The translations under genes were made by a program, and so were the position numbers. A DNA stretch of 17,256 bases from Polyangiaceae bacterium (GTDB lineage: Bacteria > Myxococcota > Polyangia > Polyangiales > Polyangiaceae): NCBI GenBank assembly GCA_025936205.1, contig JAICTU010000160.1, forward strand, positions 1 to 17,256, written 5' to 3'. Below, piece by piece: positions 7,535-16,261 of the stretch (its first letter is position 1; each line of letters begins with the position of its first letter). The notes beneath the pieces were generated by a model that had not been told where the DNA came from, did not search any database, and saw only the letters and a list, made by a program, of their open reading frames with translations.

Positions 7535-7554
7535 AAAGGTCGTAGCTCTTCTTC

Positions 7555-7656
7555 ATGAGCGATCTGATCTTGCTCGCCATGGCCATCGGCTTCTTCCTGC
7601 TAGCCATCACCTACACGCACAGCTGCGAGAAGCTCCGAGGCGGGGATTCCCGATGA
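7555..7656 (+). CDS. Small single-helix membrane protein upstream of kdpF
   Basis: This is a 33-residue ORF starting at ATG 7555. Its sequence begins MSDLILLAMAIGFFLLAITY and continues THSCEKLRGGDSR: one transmembrane helix (about residues 4-20) followed by a polar tail with Cys and basic residues. Its stop overlaps the kdpF start by 4 nt (ATGA at 7653-7656), which suggests translational coupling and a real gene in the kdp operon. I recall similar tiny proteins (hydrophobic helix, then a Y..xCE/DxL motif) next to kdp genes in other bacteria, but cannot verify this. It may be an extra KdpF-like stabilising subunit or a leader peptide. The ribosome binding site is weak (AAAGG about 15 nt upstream). 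Confidence 0.6.
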   Translation: MSDLILLAMAIGFFLLAITYTHSCEKLRGGDSR

Positions 7657-7739
7657 CCGACTATCTATGGGTCGGGGGCGTCGCGGCGCTCCTCTGCGTC
7701 TACCTGCTGTACGCACTGCTCGTGCCGGAGAAGTTCTGA
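7653..7739 (+). CDS. kdpF: KdpF, small accessory subunit of the Kdp ATPase
   Basis: This 28-residue protein starts at ATG 7653: MTDYLWVGGVAALLCVYLLY then ALLVPEKF. It is a single membrane helix ending in the family-typical YALLxPEKF. KdpF stabilises the KdpFABC complex in the membrane. The frame stays open upstream to 7455, but that would add an implausible arginine-rich N-terminus; the chosen start has GGCGGGGA as ribosome binding site. It is separated from kdpA by 3 nt. Confidence 0.92.
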   Translation: MTDYLWVGGVAALLCVYLLYALLVPEKF

Positions 7740-7742
7740 GCC

Positions 7743-9476
7743 ATGACCTTACAAGCCACACTGCTGCTGATCTTCTATTTCGTAGTGCTGCTGCTGATCA
7801 CGAAGCCGCTCGGCGCCTACATGGCGCGCATCTTCGAGGGCCAGCGCACGCCGCTGCACCACGTTCTGGGCGGCCTCGAGCGCGGGACGTACCGCCTGCT
7901 CGGCATCGACCCGGAAGAGGACATGAAGTGGACGACGTACTGCGTCGCAATGCTCATGTTCTCCCTGGCGAGCCTGGTGTTCACTTATGGCGCCCTGCGG
8001 CTCCAGGGCGTCTTGCCGCTGAACCCGCAGAATTTCGGCACCACGCAGATGCCGGCTCACCTGGCCTTCAACACGGCGGTGAGCTTCACGACCAACACCA
8101 ACTGGCAGGCGTATTCACCGGAAGTATCCATCTCGTACTTCTCGAACATGGTGGCCCTTGCCATCCATAACTGGGCCTCGGCCGCCGTGGGCATCGCCAT
8201 CGCGATCGCTCTGATCCGCGGCTTTGCCCGCAAGAACGCCAACGGCATCGGCAACTTCTGGGCAGACGTGGTGCGCTGCACGCTGTACGTGCTGCTGCCC
8301 ATCTGCTTCATCGGGGCCCTGGTCTTCGTGGCCAGCGGCGTGCCGCAAAATTTTGCGCCCTACACCACCTTCACCACGCTCGAAGGCGCCAAGCAGACGA
8401 TCGCCTTCGGCCCGGTCGCTTCACAGGAGATCATCAAGCACCTGGGCACCAACGGCGGCGGCTTCTTCAACGCCAACTCGGCGCACCCCTTCGAAAACCC
8501 AACCTGGTTCTCGAACCTGTTCACGTTGATCGTGATCTGGAGCATCCCCGCTTCGATCACGCACGCCTTCGGCAAGATGGTGGGCAATGCCAAGCAGGGC
8601 TGGGCCGTGTTCGGTGCGATGGCAGCGCTGGCGCTCGCCGGCATGCTGATCTGCATCAGCGCCGAGCAGGCGGGTACCCCGCATCTCGACGCCGCCCAGA
8701 TCCAGACCGCGGCCACGGCGACGCAGCCCGGCGGCAACATGGAAGGCAAGGAAGTGCGCTTCGGCATCGCCCCGTCCGCGCTCTTCGCCGACGTGACAAC
8801 CGGTGCTTCCTGCGGCGCGGTCAACTCGATGCACGGCAGCTACACGCCGCTCGGCGGGCTGGTGCCGCTGTTCAACATGCTCACCGGTGAAGTCATCTTC
8901 GGCGGCGTGGGTGCAGGGCTCTACGGCATGCTCATGTTCGCCGTGTTGGCCGTGTTCATCGCGGGCCTGATGGTGGGCCGCACACCGGAGTACATCGGCA
9001 AGAAGATCGAAAAGTTCGAGGTGCAGATGGCCATGCTCGCGACGCTGGTCCTGGCCGCGAGCGTGCTCTTCTTCACCGCCATCTCGAGCGTGAACGGAGC
9101 AGCGCTGAGCAGTCTGAACAACACGGGTCCGCACGGCTTCAGCGAGATCTTCTATGCGTACGCCTCGGGCACCGGCAACAACGGCTCGGCCTTCGCGGGC
9201 ATCACGGCCAACACGCCCTGGTACAACATCACGATCGGCCTGGCGATGCTGATCGGCCGCTTCCTGATGATCGTGCCGCTGCTCGCCATGGCCGGTGCAC
9301 TCGCCAAGAAGAGCTCGGTCGCGGTCTCTTCGGGCACCTTCCCCACCGACACGGTCACCTTTGGAGGCTTGCTCGTCGGCGTGGTGCTAATCGTCGGCGC
9401 GCTCACCTACTTCCCGGGCCTGTCGCTCGGGCCCATCGTCGAGCACTACCAGATGCTCGCGCTCGCCACCCATTGA
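7743..9476 (+). CDS. kdpA: KdpA, potassium-translocating channel-like subunit
   Basis: This 577-residue polytopic membrane protein (E. coli 557) binds and moves K+ in the high-affinity Kdp pump. It belongs to the superfamily of K+ transporters with four pore-loop repeats. The four filter regions are visible: TNTNWQ at 117-122, [19 protein letters not shown] at 236-254, SCGAVNSM at 356-363 and [11 protein letters not shown] at 476-486. About ten hydrophobic segments run through the protein. The loop around 305-340 is Ala/Gln/Thr-rich and probably periplasmic. The start ATG lies 3 nt after the kdpF stop, and kdpB follows after 28 nt. No key residue appears missing. Confidence 0.97.
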   Translation: MTLQATLLLIFYFVVLLLITKPLGAYMARIFEGQRTPLHHVLGGLERGTYRLLGIDPEEDMKWTTYCVAMLMFSLASLVFTYGALRLQGVLPLNPQNFGTTQMPAHLAFNTAVSFTTNTNWQAYSPEVSISYFSNMVALAIHNWASAAVGIAIAIALIRGFARKNANGIGNFWADVVRCTLYVLLPICFIGALVFVASGVPQNFAPYTTFTTLEGAKQTIAFGPVASQEIIKHLGTNGGGFFNANSAHPFENPTWFSNLFTLIVIWSIPASITHAFGKMVGNAKQGWAVFGAMAALALAGMLICISAEQAGTPHLDAAQIQTAATATQPGGNMEGKEVRFGIAPSALFADVTTGASCGAVNSMHGSYTPLGGLVPLFNMLTGEVIFGGVGAGLYGMLMFAVLAVFIAGLMVGRTPEYIGKKIEKFEVQMAMLATLVLAASVLFFTAISSVNGAALSSLNNTGPHGFSEIFYAYASGTGNNGSAFAGITANTPWYNITIGLAMLIGRFLMIVPLLAMAGALAKKSSVAVSSGTFPTDTVTFGGLLVGVVLIVGALTYFPGLSLGPIVEHYQMLALATH

Positions 9477-9504
9477 CGGCGTCCTTCCATTTCAGGCTGT
9501 AGCC

Positions 9505-11646
9505 ATGACCCAAACCAAGCATCTGACTCCGCCACTGGCGGCGCCCGTTCCGGAGCCTGCCATGCCGACCCACGCCACGCGGCCCAAGAACGCGCCGCGC
9601 GCGCTGTTCGAGCGCAGCATCGTGCAGCGCGCGATAGGCGAGTCGTTCGTCAAGCTCCACCCGCGTAACGTGGCCAAGAACCCGGTCATGTTCGTGGTCG
9701 AGGTGGGCAGCGCCGTCACCACCTACTTCTGGATTCGCGGCCTGATCACGGGCGCGGCGGACACCGGCTTCGTGGGTCAGGTCAGCCTCTGGCTCTGGTT
9801 CACGGTGCTGTTCGCCAACTTCGCCGAGGCCATGGCCGAAGGCCGCGGCAAGGCGCAGGCGGACGCCTTGCGCAAGACCAAGACGGACACGGTCGCACGC
9901 CGGCTGCTCTCCGGCGCCGGCCAGGCCCGTCGCGAGGAGCGCGTCCCCGCGCCGCAGCTGAAGAAGGGCGACCTCTTCGTGTGCGAGCCGGGTGACATCA
10001 TCGCGGCCGACGGCGAGATCGTGGAAGGCATCGCCAGCGTCGACGAGTCGGCGATCACCGGCGAGTCGGCGCCCGTGATCCGCGAGAGCGGTGGAGACCG
10101 CAGCGCCGTCACCGGCGGCACACGCGTGCTCTCGGACAGCATCATCGTGCGCGTCACCCAGGACCCAGGCCAGAGCTTCCTGGACCGCATGATCGCCCTC
10201 GTCGAGGGCGCCAAGCGCCAGAAGACGCCGAACGAGATCGCGCTCTCGATCTTGCTGGCAGGTCTCACGCTGATCTTCCTGTTCGCAACCGTCACGCTGC
10301 TGCCCTTCGCCAAGTACGCCGCCGGCGAGACGGGCAACGTGCCGACCGTCACCGTGCTGGTGGCCCTGCTCGTGTGCCTGATCCCGACCACCATCGGCGG
10401 CTTGCTCAGCGCCATCGGCATCGCGGGCATGGACCGTGTGATGCAGCACAATGTGCTGGCGATGAGCGGCAAGGCCGTGGAGGCAGCGGGCGACGTCAAT
10501 ACGCTGCTGCTCGACAAGACCGGCACGATCACGCTCGGCAACCGCCAGGCGACCGACTTCCACCCGGCACCGGGCGTGCAGCTCAGCGAATTCGTGCGCG
10601 TCGCGCAGCTCGCCTCGCTGGCGGACGAGACGCCTGAGGGCCGCAGCATCGTAGTGCTCGCCAAGGAGAAATTTGGCATCCGCGGCCGCGAGCTGAATGA
10701 GCTCGGCCAGGCGCACTTCGTCGAGTTCACCGCACAGACGCGCATGAGCGGCGTCGACCACGACGGCCAGCAGATCCGCAAGGGCGCGGCAGAGAGCGTC
10801 AAGCGTTTCGTGGAAGGGCACGGCGGCAACTCTCCGGCCGAGGTACAGACCGTGGTCGAGCGCGTCGCTCGCGAGGGCGGCACACCGCTGGTCGTGGCCG
10901 AGAACGGCCGCGTGCTGGGCGTCATCCAGCTCAAAGACATCGTCAAGGGCGGAATGAAGCAACGCTTCGCGCAGCTGCGCGAGATGGGCATCAAGACCGT
11001 GATGGTCACGGGCGACAACCCGCTCACTGCCGCCGCCATCGCCGCCGAATCGGGCGTCGACGACTTCATCGCCGAAGCCACGCCGGAAATGAAGCTCGCC
11101 TTCATCCGCAAGGAGCAAGCCGGCGGGCGTCTGGTGGCGATGACCGGTGACGGTACAAACGACGCTCCGGCACTCGCTCAGGCCGACGTGGGCGTGGCCA
11201 TGAACACCGGCACCCAGGCCGCCAAGGAAGCCGGCAACATGGTCGACCTCGACTCCAACCCGACCAAGCTGATCGAGGTGGTCGAGATCGGCAAGCAAAT
11301 GCTGATGACTCGAGGCTCGCTCACCACCTTCAGCATCGCCAACGACGTGGCCAAATACTTCGCCATCATCCCGGCCATGTTCTTCGTCACGTACCCAGAG
11401 CTCAGCAGGCTGAATTTCATGCAGCTCAGCAACCCGCAGTCCGCGGTGCTGGCGGCCGTGATCTTCAACGCACTGATCATCATCGCGCTGATCCCGCTCG
11501 CGCTGCGCGGCGTGGCCTACCGGCCCTGCAACGCTGCCAGCATCCTGCGTCGCAACCTGCTCATCTACGGCGTCGGGGGCGTGATCGCGCCCTTCCCGTT
11601 CATCTGGATCATCGATCGCATCCTCGTCGCGCTGGGGCTCGCATGA
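9505..11646 (+). CDS. kdpB: KdpB, P-type ATPase catalytic subunit
   Basis: This is a 713-residue P-type ATPase (E. coli 682) that drives K+ uptake by KdpA. Motifs in order: actuator-domain TGES at 185-188 (the Ser corresponds to the inhibitory phosphoserine site Ser162 of E. coli), membrane segments around 246-267 and 280-307, DKTGT at 337-341 with Asp337 phosphorylated, KGAAE at 427-431 in the nucleotide domain, TGDN at 502-505, TGDGTNDAP at 547-555, and C-terminal membrane helices from about 610. The N-terminus is longer than in E. coli by a Pro-rich stretch. An alternative ATG at 9562 has GGAG (9552-9555) 6 nt upstream, better than anything before 9505, so the protein may be 694 residues. 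The kdpC start overlaps its stop (ATGA at 11643-11646). Confidence 0.97.
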   Translation: MTQTKHLTPPLAAPVPEPAMPTHATRPKNAPRALFERSIVQRAIGESFVKLHPRNVAKNPVMFVVEVGSAVTTYFWIRGLITGAADTGFVGQVSLWLWFTVLFANFAEAMAEGRGKAQADALRKTKTDTVARRLLSGAGQARREERVPAPQLKKGDLFVCEPGDIIAADGEIVEGIASVDESAITGESAPVIRESGGDRSAVTGGTRVLSDSIIVRVTQDPGQSFLDRMIALVEGAKRQKTPNEIALSILLAGLTLIFLFATVTLLPFAKYAAGETGNVPTVTVLVALLVCLIPTTIGGLLSAIGIAGMDRVMQHNVLAMSGKAVEAAGDVNTLLLDKTGTITLGNRQATDFHPAPGVQLSEFVRVAQLASLADETPEGRSIVVLAKEKFGIRGRELNELGQAHFVEFTAQTRMSGVDHDGQQIRKGAAESVKRFVEGHGGNSPAEVQTVVERVAREGGTPLVVAENGRVLGVIQLKDIVKGGMKQRFAQLREMGIKTVMVTGDNPLTAAAIAAESGVDDFIAEATPEMKLAFIRKEQAGGRLVAMTGDGTNDAPALAQADVGVAMNTGTQAAKEAGNMVDLDSNPTKLIEVVEIGKQMLMTRGSLTTFSIANDVAKYFAIIPAMFFVTYPELSRLNFMQLSNPQSAVLAAVIFNALIIIALIPLALRGVAYRPCNAASILRRNLLIYGVGGVIAPFPFIWIIDRILVALGLA

Positions 11647-12269
11647 TTATGAAACACCTACGTCCTGCCATCCTGCTCACCGCCTTCTTTGTCGTGCTCA
11701 CCGGGCTGCTGTTTCCCGGTGTGATCTGGGCGCTGGGGCAAACCATCTTCCCGCACCAGGCCAACGGCAGCCTGGTCCGCGACGCCCAAGGCAACATCAT
11801 CGGCTCGGAGCTGATCGGGCAGAATTTCACGAAACCCCAGTACTTCCACCCCCGTCCCTCCGCGGCCGGCAACGGCTACGACGGCGCCAACTCCAGCGGC
11901 ACCAACCTGGGCCCGACCAGCGACAAGCTGATCCACGGCATCAAGGATGACCCCGCCACCAAGGACGTGGACGAGACGTATCTCGGCTTCACCGACCTGG
12001 CGAGGGCGTACCGGGGAGAGAATGCGCTGCCGCCGAACACCCCGATCCCGGCTGACGCCGCCACGCGTTCCGGCAGCGGTCTCGATCCCGACATCAGCAT
12101 TGGCAACGCCGAGCTGCAGGCCCCGCGAGTGGCCGAGGCGCGCGGCTGGAGCCCGGAGCGGGTCCGGCAGATTCTGGCCCAAAACGCGCACGGGCGGCTG
12201 CTGGGCATCTTCGGCGAGCCGCGCGTGAACGTGCTGGAGCTGAACCTCGCGCTCGACGCCGTGAAGTGA
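11643..12269 (+). CDS. kdpC: KdpC, accessory subunit of the Kdp ATPase
   Basis: This 208-residue protein has one N-terminal membrane helix (about 8-33) and a periplasmic domain. Family motifs are YFHPRPSA at 67-74, [10 protein letters not shown] at 84-93, and near the C-terminus [20 protein letters not shown]. KdpC supports assembly and increases the affinity of the pump. There is an insertion-like segment around 100-145 ([15 protein letters not shown] and a Pro-rich stretch) that is common in long KdpC versions. The start overlaps the kdpB stop by 4 nt. It is the last gene of the kdpFABC run, and a possible terminator follows at 12283-12324. Confidence 0.95.
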   Translation: MIMKHLRPAILLTAFFVVLTGLLFPGVIWALGQTIFPHQANGSLVRDAQGNIIGSELIGQNFTKPQYFHPRPSAAGNGYDGANSSGTNLGPTSDKLIHGIKDDPATKDVDETYLGFTDLARAYRGENALPPNTPIPADAATRSGSGLDPDISIGNAELQAPRVAEARGWSPERVRQILAQNAHGRLLGIFGEPRVNVLELNLALDAVK

Positions 12270-12282
12270 GCCAGAGATAAAC

Positions 12283-12324
12283 GGATTCCTGATGCGGCAG
12301 CCCCCGCTCCTACACGGAATCTTT
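12283..12324 (+). terminator. Possible terminator after kdpC
   Basis: An outer stem GATTCC (12284-12289) pairs with GGAATC (12316-12321), and an inner stem GCGG (12294-12297) pairs with CCGC (12304-12307). The structure is followed by only TTT, so it is a weak intrinsic terminator candidate. It lies 14 nt past the kdpC stop. Confidence 0.35.
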
Positions 12325-12350
12325 ACGTGTCGAATCGCAAACTGAGGCGT

Positions 12351-12635
12351 ATGGGAACCTTGGTACAACTCGACGATCATCGCCCGGGCCTTGCACCGGC
12401 CCCCGAACCCGAAGATCTCGGGGATTGGGATCTGCTGGCCATCGCTGCCCTGCTCTGGGTCACGAGCGTGGCCCGGGTGGTGCTGGCTTTCCTACACCGC
12501 GAAGTCTCCGAGACGGAGGCCACGCTGGCGTTCTTGTGCGTGATCCTCATCCCCTGGTGGTGGTTTGCGGAGCAGCGGCGTCGCCAGCGTGGGCGGCGCG
12601 GATGCAGTACTGCGCTCCGCGGACCCGCGCGCTGA
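12351..12635 (+). CDS. Small two-helix membrane protein
   Basis: This 94-residue protein starts at ATG 12351, which has GAGG 3 nt upstream; the frame also allows a GTG at 12327. An acidic, Pro-rich N-terminus precedes two hydrophobic segments, about LLAIAALLWVTSVARVVLAF (residues 28-47) and ATLAFLCVILIPWWWF (about 57-72). A strongly basic tail (EQRRRQRGRRG) should stay in the cytoplasm. I do not recognise a family. The hydrophobic pattern and start signal make it look real. It may belong to the kdp run, since it follows kdpC by 81 nt on the same strand. Its stop lies inside a perfect palindrome. The downstream Uma2 gene is convergent. Confidence 0.55.
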   Translation: MGTLVQLDDHRPGLAPAPEPEDLGDWDLLAIAALLWVTSVARVVLAFLHREVSETEATLAFLCVILIPWWWFAEQRRRQRGRRGCSTALRGPAR

Positions 12636-12644
12636 GCTCAGCGC
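12629..12644. repeat. Perfect 16-nt palindrome over the stop codon
   Basis: GCGCTGAGCTCAGCGC is fully self-complementary and spans the TGA of the small membrane protein gene, 16 nt before the end of the convergent Uma2 gene. It can fold with GCGCTG/CAGCGC stems and an AGCT loop, so it may act as a bidirectional transcription end. There is no T-run. Confidence 0.45.
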
Positions 12645-12659
12645 CGCCGCCCGCGAGCG

Positions 12660-13242
12660 TCACGCCGGATCCCCGCCGAACAGTGTCGCGAGATTGAGCT
12701 CCACGGCTTCGAATGGCTCTACTCGCACCACTTCAGTTCGCTCCGCTACCAGCACGGTGACATACCCTGCCTGCGACCAGCGCATGACGCTCAACGTCGC
12801 GTCGCGCGGATCCACAATCCAGTAGTTGGCAATCGCCACGGCCTGATAGAGGCGCAACTTGCGCACGGTGTCGTCCTTCGCATGGCTCGGTGAAATGACC
12901 TCGCAGACCCAATCCTGCCGCACGCGTACGGGCGTGGCTGTCGGACGCTCCGGACAGTTCTCGCGGCGCCAGCCGAGCACGTCGGGGACGCACCACATCG
13001 CCGCTCTGCAGCAGAACCTCGACCTCCGTCGCAACCCACCAACCGCCAGGCCCTCCCCCGCCTGGCTTGCGCTGAAAGGGAGACCGCAGCGCCGCCACCA
13101 CGCCCGCCTGCGCATCCCCGTGCTCAGCACTCGGCGCGGCCTTGGGCAGCAGCTCGCCCGCGATCAGCTCGTGAAAACGTGCGCCCTCTGGGATTGCCCA
13201 GAAATCTGCAAGGGTCGCGGGGCTGCGCACGGGCAGAGTCAT
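12660..13242 (-). pseudogene. Uma2-family (PD-(D/E)XK-type) protein, frameshifted
   Basis: Two overlapping frames together make one Uma2 (DUF820) protein of about 193 residues, the usual length. The first, from ATG 13242, gives FHELIAGELLPKAAPSAEHG and EVEVLLQSGDVVRP. It then turns into Arg-rich nonsense. The second frame continues exactly there with PDVLGWRRENCPE, DWVCEVISPSHAKDD, LRLYQAVAIANYWIVDPRDA and a normal C-terminus ending at 12660. The break falls at a run of four C on the coding strand (12984-12987). Removing one C joins RPDVLGWRR in frame. Candidate nuclease residues (Glu of HELI, Asp of RPDV, Glu of CEVISPS) are all kept. Uma2 proteins are nuclease-like, abundant in some bacteria and mostly unstudied. 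The break may be a real mutation, a sequencing error or a programmed shift. A predicted secreted-protein gene lies 9 nt upstream on the same strand. Confidence 0.8.
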
Positions 13243-13251
13243 CGCTGGACT

Positions 13252-13590
13252 TCAGTCTACTCCAAGCACCAGGAGAACGCACCCGCTCCCTGGAAACCGT
13301 TGCATGGGGCAGGCCGGCCCCGCCATTTCGGAGAGCACGAGCGCCACCCGAAAGTCGCAGCGACTCACCGCGCCGGCGGGGACCGATTGTCGCGAATCTC
13401 CGCCGAGAACGACTGGCACGCTCATCGGCAGCGGATCTGTCAACTCCGGAGCAGCTGCCGGCGACGAGCACGCGCTCATCGCCGACGCCGCCGCCGTCCG
13501 GATCTCGTACCATGACGCGCCTGCGCGGGAGGGGGCTGTGAAAGCCAGAATCAGCAGCCCTGCGGCGGCAACGACCTTCCAATTCGCCAT
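13252..13590 (-). CDS. Small predicted secreted protein
   Basis: This 112-residue protein starts at ATG 13588-13590. MANWKVVAAAGLLILAFTAP followed by SRAGA is a good Sec signal peptide with signal-peptidase-I-type cleavage near residue 25. The mature part contains Ala/Ser/Pro-rich stretches and four Cys (in MSACSS, SRCDFR, PACPM and GSGC), which could form disulphides. I recognise no domain. The frame stays open to 13740, but those added residues look random. No ribosome binding site is obvious, and several frames are open here, so a frameshift or pseudogene state cannot be excluded. Its stop is 9 nt before the Uma2 start on the same strand, so they may form one transcript. Confidence 0.45.
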   Translation of the reverse strand: MANWKVVAAAGLLILAFTAPSRAGASWYEIRTAAASAMSACSSPAAAPELTDPLPMSVPVVLGGDSRQSVPAGAVSRCDFRVALVLSEMAGPACPMQRFPGSGCVLLVLGVD

Positions 13591-13715
13591 CGAACGCGAG
13601 TTCGGACTCGTGGCGCCCGCGGGTTCAACTCGGAGCCCATTGCCGGCCCCGTGCCTGGTTGCGCCTACCCGACGCCACAAAGGCCGACCCCCATTCTGGA
13701 TTCTAGCTATCTTCG

Positions 13716-13729
13716 GCCCCGCTCGGGGC
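13716..13729 (+). promoter_or_regulatory. Hairpin just before the hflK ribosome binding site
   Basis: GCCCC (13716-13720) and GGGGC (13725-13729) can pair around a GCTC loop. The hairpin ends 1 nt before CGGAG (13731-13735), the probable ribosome binding site of hflK. It could affect translation start. It could also be chance in GC-rich DNA. Confidence 0.25.
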
Positions 13730-13742
13730 TCGGAGATCATCC

Positions 13743-14771
13743 ATGACCAACGACAGAGGGTTCGATCCAGACGAAGTACTGCGCATGGCGCGCAACATGC
13801 GCAGCAAGCTGCCGGGCTCGCTCGGGGCGCTCATCCTGGCCGGGTTGATCGTGCTGGCCCTGATCAGCTCGTACTACCAGATCGAGCCGGATGAGGTCGG
13901 CATCGTCACGCGCTTCGGGCGCTTCGTCAGCACCGCTGGTCCCGGCCCACACGGTAAGCTGCCGTTCGGCATCGAGCAGGTGCAGAAGGTGCCCGTGCAG
14001 CGCCAGCTCAAGCAGGAGTTCGGGTTCCGCACGGCGCACGCCGAGGTGCAGAGCTCCTACACCAAGGACGACCGCACGTCGCAGGAGTCGACCATGCTCA
14101 CCGGAGACTTGAACGTGGCGACCGTGGAGTGGATCGTCCAGTACAAGATCTCCGATCCTTATAAGTACCTGTTCAAGCTGCGCGACGTGGAAGAGACGTT
14201 CCGACTGATGACGGAAGCATCGATGCGCAGCGTGGTCGGCGACCATAGCGTGACCGAGCTCTTGACGGTGGGCCGCGAAGCCATCGCCGCCAGAGCCAAG
14301 GACCTGCTCTCGGAGCTCTGTAAACGTTACGACAACGGCATCTCCGTGCAGCAGCTGGTGCTCCAGGATGTCGACCCACCGGAGTCCGTGAAGCCTTCGT
14401 TCAACGACGTAAACCAGGCGATCCAGGAGCGCGAGCGGGCAATCAACGAAGCGTGGGCGGAGTACAACCAAGAAATTCCCCGCGCCCGTGGCCTCGCGGA
14501 GCAGGCCATCGAGGCCGCCGAAGGCTATGGCGTGGACCGCGTGAACCGCGCCAAAGGTGACGCGCAGCGCTTCGTCGCTCTGGAGGAAGAATATCGTAAG
14601 GCGCCGGAGGTGACGCGCCAGCGCCTGTACCTGGAGACGCTCGCTCGGGTGCTGCCTGCGGCCGGCAAGAAGCTGATCTTCGACGAACGCGCCAAGGGCA
14701 TTCTGCCGCTGTTCCCGTTGGGGCCCCAGGACAGCGCGGCACCTTCCAGCCGTTCGGAGGTGAAGCGATGA
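13743..14771 (+). CDS. hflK: HflK, subunit of the FtsH-modulating complex
   Basis: This 342-residue SPFH/band-7 membrane protein has an N-terminal cytoplasmic segment (about 1-26), one membrane helix (about 27-44), and then the band-7 domain beginning QIEPDEVGIVTRFGRFVSTA. Typical HflK stretches are TGDLNVATVEWIVQYKISDP, MRSVVGDHSVTELLT, and a long charged coiled-coil ERERAINEAWAEYNQEIPRA, with YLETLARVLPAAGKKLI near the end. With HflC it forms a large periplasmic-facing complex around the FtsH protease and limits FtsH access to membrane substrates. The N-terminus lacks the long Gly-rich segment of E. coli HflK. Ribosome binding site CGGAG lies 7 nt before the ATG. It overlaps hflC by 4 nt. 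Confidence 0.95.
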   Translation: MTNDRGFDPDEVLRMARNMRSKLPGSLGALILAGLIVLALISSYYQIEPDEVGIVTRFGRFVSTAGPGPHGKLPFGIEQVQKVPVQRQLKQEFGFRTAHAEVQSSYTKDDRTSQESTMLTGDLNVATVEWIVQYKISDPYKYLFKLRDVEETFRLMTEASMRSVVGDHSVTELLTVGREAIAARAKDLLSELCKRYDNGISVQQLVLQDVDPPESVKPSFNDVNQAIQERERAINEAWAEYNQEIPRARGLAEQAIEAAEGYGVDRVNRAKGDAQRFVALEEEYRKAPEVTRQRLYLETLARVLPAAGKKLIFDERAKGILPLFPLGPQDSAAPSSRSEVKR

Positions 14772-15727
14772 GCGCGCGCATTGGCTGGCTGCTGATGGTG
14801 GCGGCGCTCGCGCTGCTCACGCTGGGCGGCGCCTTTTTTACCGTCTCCGAGCAGGAGCAGGTGATCATCACGCAGTTCGGCGAACCCATCGGCGAGGCCA
14901 TCACCGATCCTGGTCTGCACTTCAAGCTGCCGTTCGCGCAGGAGGTCAACCGCTTCGACAAGCGCTGGCTGGAGTGGAACGGCAACCCCAACCAGGTCCC
15001 GACCCGCGACAAGAAGTACATCTGGGTGGAGACGTACGCCCGCTGGCGCATTCAGAATCCGCTGCTGTTCTTCCAGCGCCTGCGCGACGAGCGCGGTGCT
15101 CAATCGCGGCTCGACGACATCATCGACGGGGAAACCCGTAACGTGATCGCGAGCCACAATCTGATCGAGGTGGTGCGCACCAGCAACCGCAAGTTCGAGG
15201 AGGGGGAAGAAGCGGACGACGTGATGGAAGCGGAGGAGATGCGCGAGGTGGAGCTCGGGCGCGACAAGATCACGCGCCTGATCCTGGAGCGCGCCTCGCA
15301 GATCGTGCCCGACTACGGCATCGAGCTGGTGGACGTGCAGATCCAGCGCGTGAATTACATCGACAGCGTGCAAGCCAAGGTGTTCGAGCGCATGATCTCG
15401 GAGCGCAAGCGCATCGCTGATCGCTATCGCTCCGAGGGTCAGGGCAAGAGCGCCGAGATCCGCGGCAAGAAAGAGCGCGAGCTGAAGGTGATCGAGTCCG
15501 AGGCGTACCGCAAGACCCAGGAGATCAAGGGCCGCGGAGACGCCGAGGCCACGGGCATCTACGCGGAGGCTTACCAGCGCAACCGCGAGCTGTACGAGTT
15601 CGCCAAGTCGATGGAGACCTACGAGAAGAGCATCGACAAAGACAGCTGGCTCTTGCTCTCCACCAACGCGCGCCTCTTCCGCTACCTGCAGTCCCCGGTC
15701 GGGGAGGGTGAAGGCGCCAAGCGCTAA
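14768..15727 (+). CDS. hflC: HflC, subunit of the FtsH-modulating complex
   Basis: This 319-residue partner of HflK has an N-terminal membrane helix (about 5-24) followed by the band-7 domain (SEQEQVIITQFGEPIGEAIT, GLHFKLPFAQEVNRFDKR). Family landmarks are the RDKKYIWVETYARWRI strand, IELVDVQIQRVNYIDSVQAK, VFERMISERKRIADRYRSEG, and the C-terminal FAKSMETYEKSIDKDSWLLL. A segment rich in Glu (EEGEEADDVMEAEEMREVE, about 145-165) is an acidic insertion compared with E. coli HflC. The start overlaps the hflK stop (ATGA at 14768-14771), so production of the two subunits is coupled. The ftsH gene itself is not in the window. Confidence 0.95.
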   Translation: MSARIGWLLMVAALALLTLGGAFFTVSEQEQVIITQFGEPIGEAITDPGLHFKLPFAQEVNRFDKRWLEWNGNPNQVPTRDKKYIWVETYARWRIQNPLLFFQRLRDERGAQSRLDDIIDGETRNVIASHNLIEVVRTSNRKFEEGEEADDVMEAEEMREVELGRDKITRLILERASQIVPDYGIELVDVQIQRVNYIDSVQAKVFERMISERKRIADRYRSEGQGKSAEIRGKKERELKVIESEAYRKTQEIKGRGDAEATGIYAEAYQRNRELYEFAKSMETYEKSIDKDSWLLLSTNARLFRYLQSPVGEGEGAKR

Positions 15728-15822
15728 CATCCGCCCCCCTTGGCAAAAACCGCGCCCGCGCGACCGGCGCCGACCAAAACCCGCTGGACGCTGCGCACCC
15801 GGCGGTGAGACAATGTCGCGCC

Positions 15823-16254
15823 ATGCGCACGAAGACGGTGCTCCTTGTCGAAGACAATCCCGACGACGTGGAGCTGACGCTGCGCGCCTTCGCGAAACAC
15901 GGTGTCGCCAACCAGATCGTGGTGGCGCGCGACGGCAAGGAGGCGCTCGCGCTGTTGCACGGCAGCGACTCCAATGCAGAGCCGCAGCTCGTGCCCGAGG
16001 TCGTACTGCTCGATCTGAACCTGCCCTTGCTGAACGGGCACGAGGTGCTGCGCCGGCTGCGCGCCGACCCCCGTACACGGCGCATTCCCGTCGTGGTGCT
16101 GACCTCCAGCAAGGAGGACAAGGATATCGTCGCGAGCTACGACCTGGGGGCCAACAGCTTCGTGCAGAAGCCGGTCGACTTCCTGGAGTTCGTGGACGCG
16201 GCTCGCCAGCTCGGGCTGTACTGGCTGCTGCTCAACCAGGGCCCGAGCCGCTGA
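15823..16254 (+). CDS. Single-domain response regulator, Rcp1-like
   Basis: This 143-residue receiver has no output domain. Conserved residues are Asp11 (LLVEDNPDD), the phosphoacceptor Asp64 (VLLDLNLPLLNGHEVLRRL), Thr94 (VVVLTSSKEDKDIV) and Lys116 (FVQKPVDF). The pattern VEDNPDDVELTLRAF, VLTSSKEDKDIVASYDLGAN and the end RQLGLYWLLLNQ is that of Rcp1-type receivers, which in other bacteria pair with phytochrome or PAS/GAF histidine kinases. No kinase lies in the window, so the partner is elsewhere. The ATG at 15823 is preferred over an in-frame GTG at 15805, because the protein then starts directly at the first strand. It is 95 nt from hflC and 7 nt from the CDF gene. Confidence 0.9.
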   Translation: MRTKTVLLVEDNPDDVELTLRAFAKHGVANQIVVARDGKEALALLHGSDSNAEPQLVPEVVLLDLNLPLLNGHEVLRRLRADPRTRRIPVVVLTSSKEDKDIVASYDLGANSFVQKPVDFLEFVDAARQLGLYWLLLNQGPSR

Positions 16255-16261
16255 GGGGCGA

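Larger units (their letters stand above)
7386..7554. promoter_or_regulatory. Divergent kdpDE / kdpFABC regulatory region
   Basis: This 169-bp region separates the kdpD start from the small membrane ORF that heads the kdpF-A-B-C run, so it should carry both promoters. It contains a perfect palindrome (7455-7466), three tandem ACGGC units (7465-7479) and a spaced direct repeat (7483-7534). A weak promoter-like pair for the rightward operon is TTGATC (7495-7500), 17 nt, TACGAC (7518-7523); this is poor enough to suit an activator-dependent promoter. No clear promoter for kdpD was seen. Confidence 0.65.

Noticed and set aside
9403..11298. Minus-strand open frame of 631 codons opposite kdpB
   Set aside because: It lies entirely antisense to a kdpB with all P-type ATPase motifs. 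The translation is His/Asp/Leu/Ala/Arg-rich with no domain, a typical mirror frame in GC-rich DNA.
14525..16078. Minus-strand open frame of 517 codons opposite hflK, hflC and the receiver
   Set aside because: It crosses three well-supported genes on the other strand and shows no motif.
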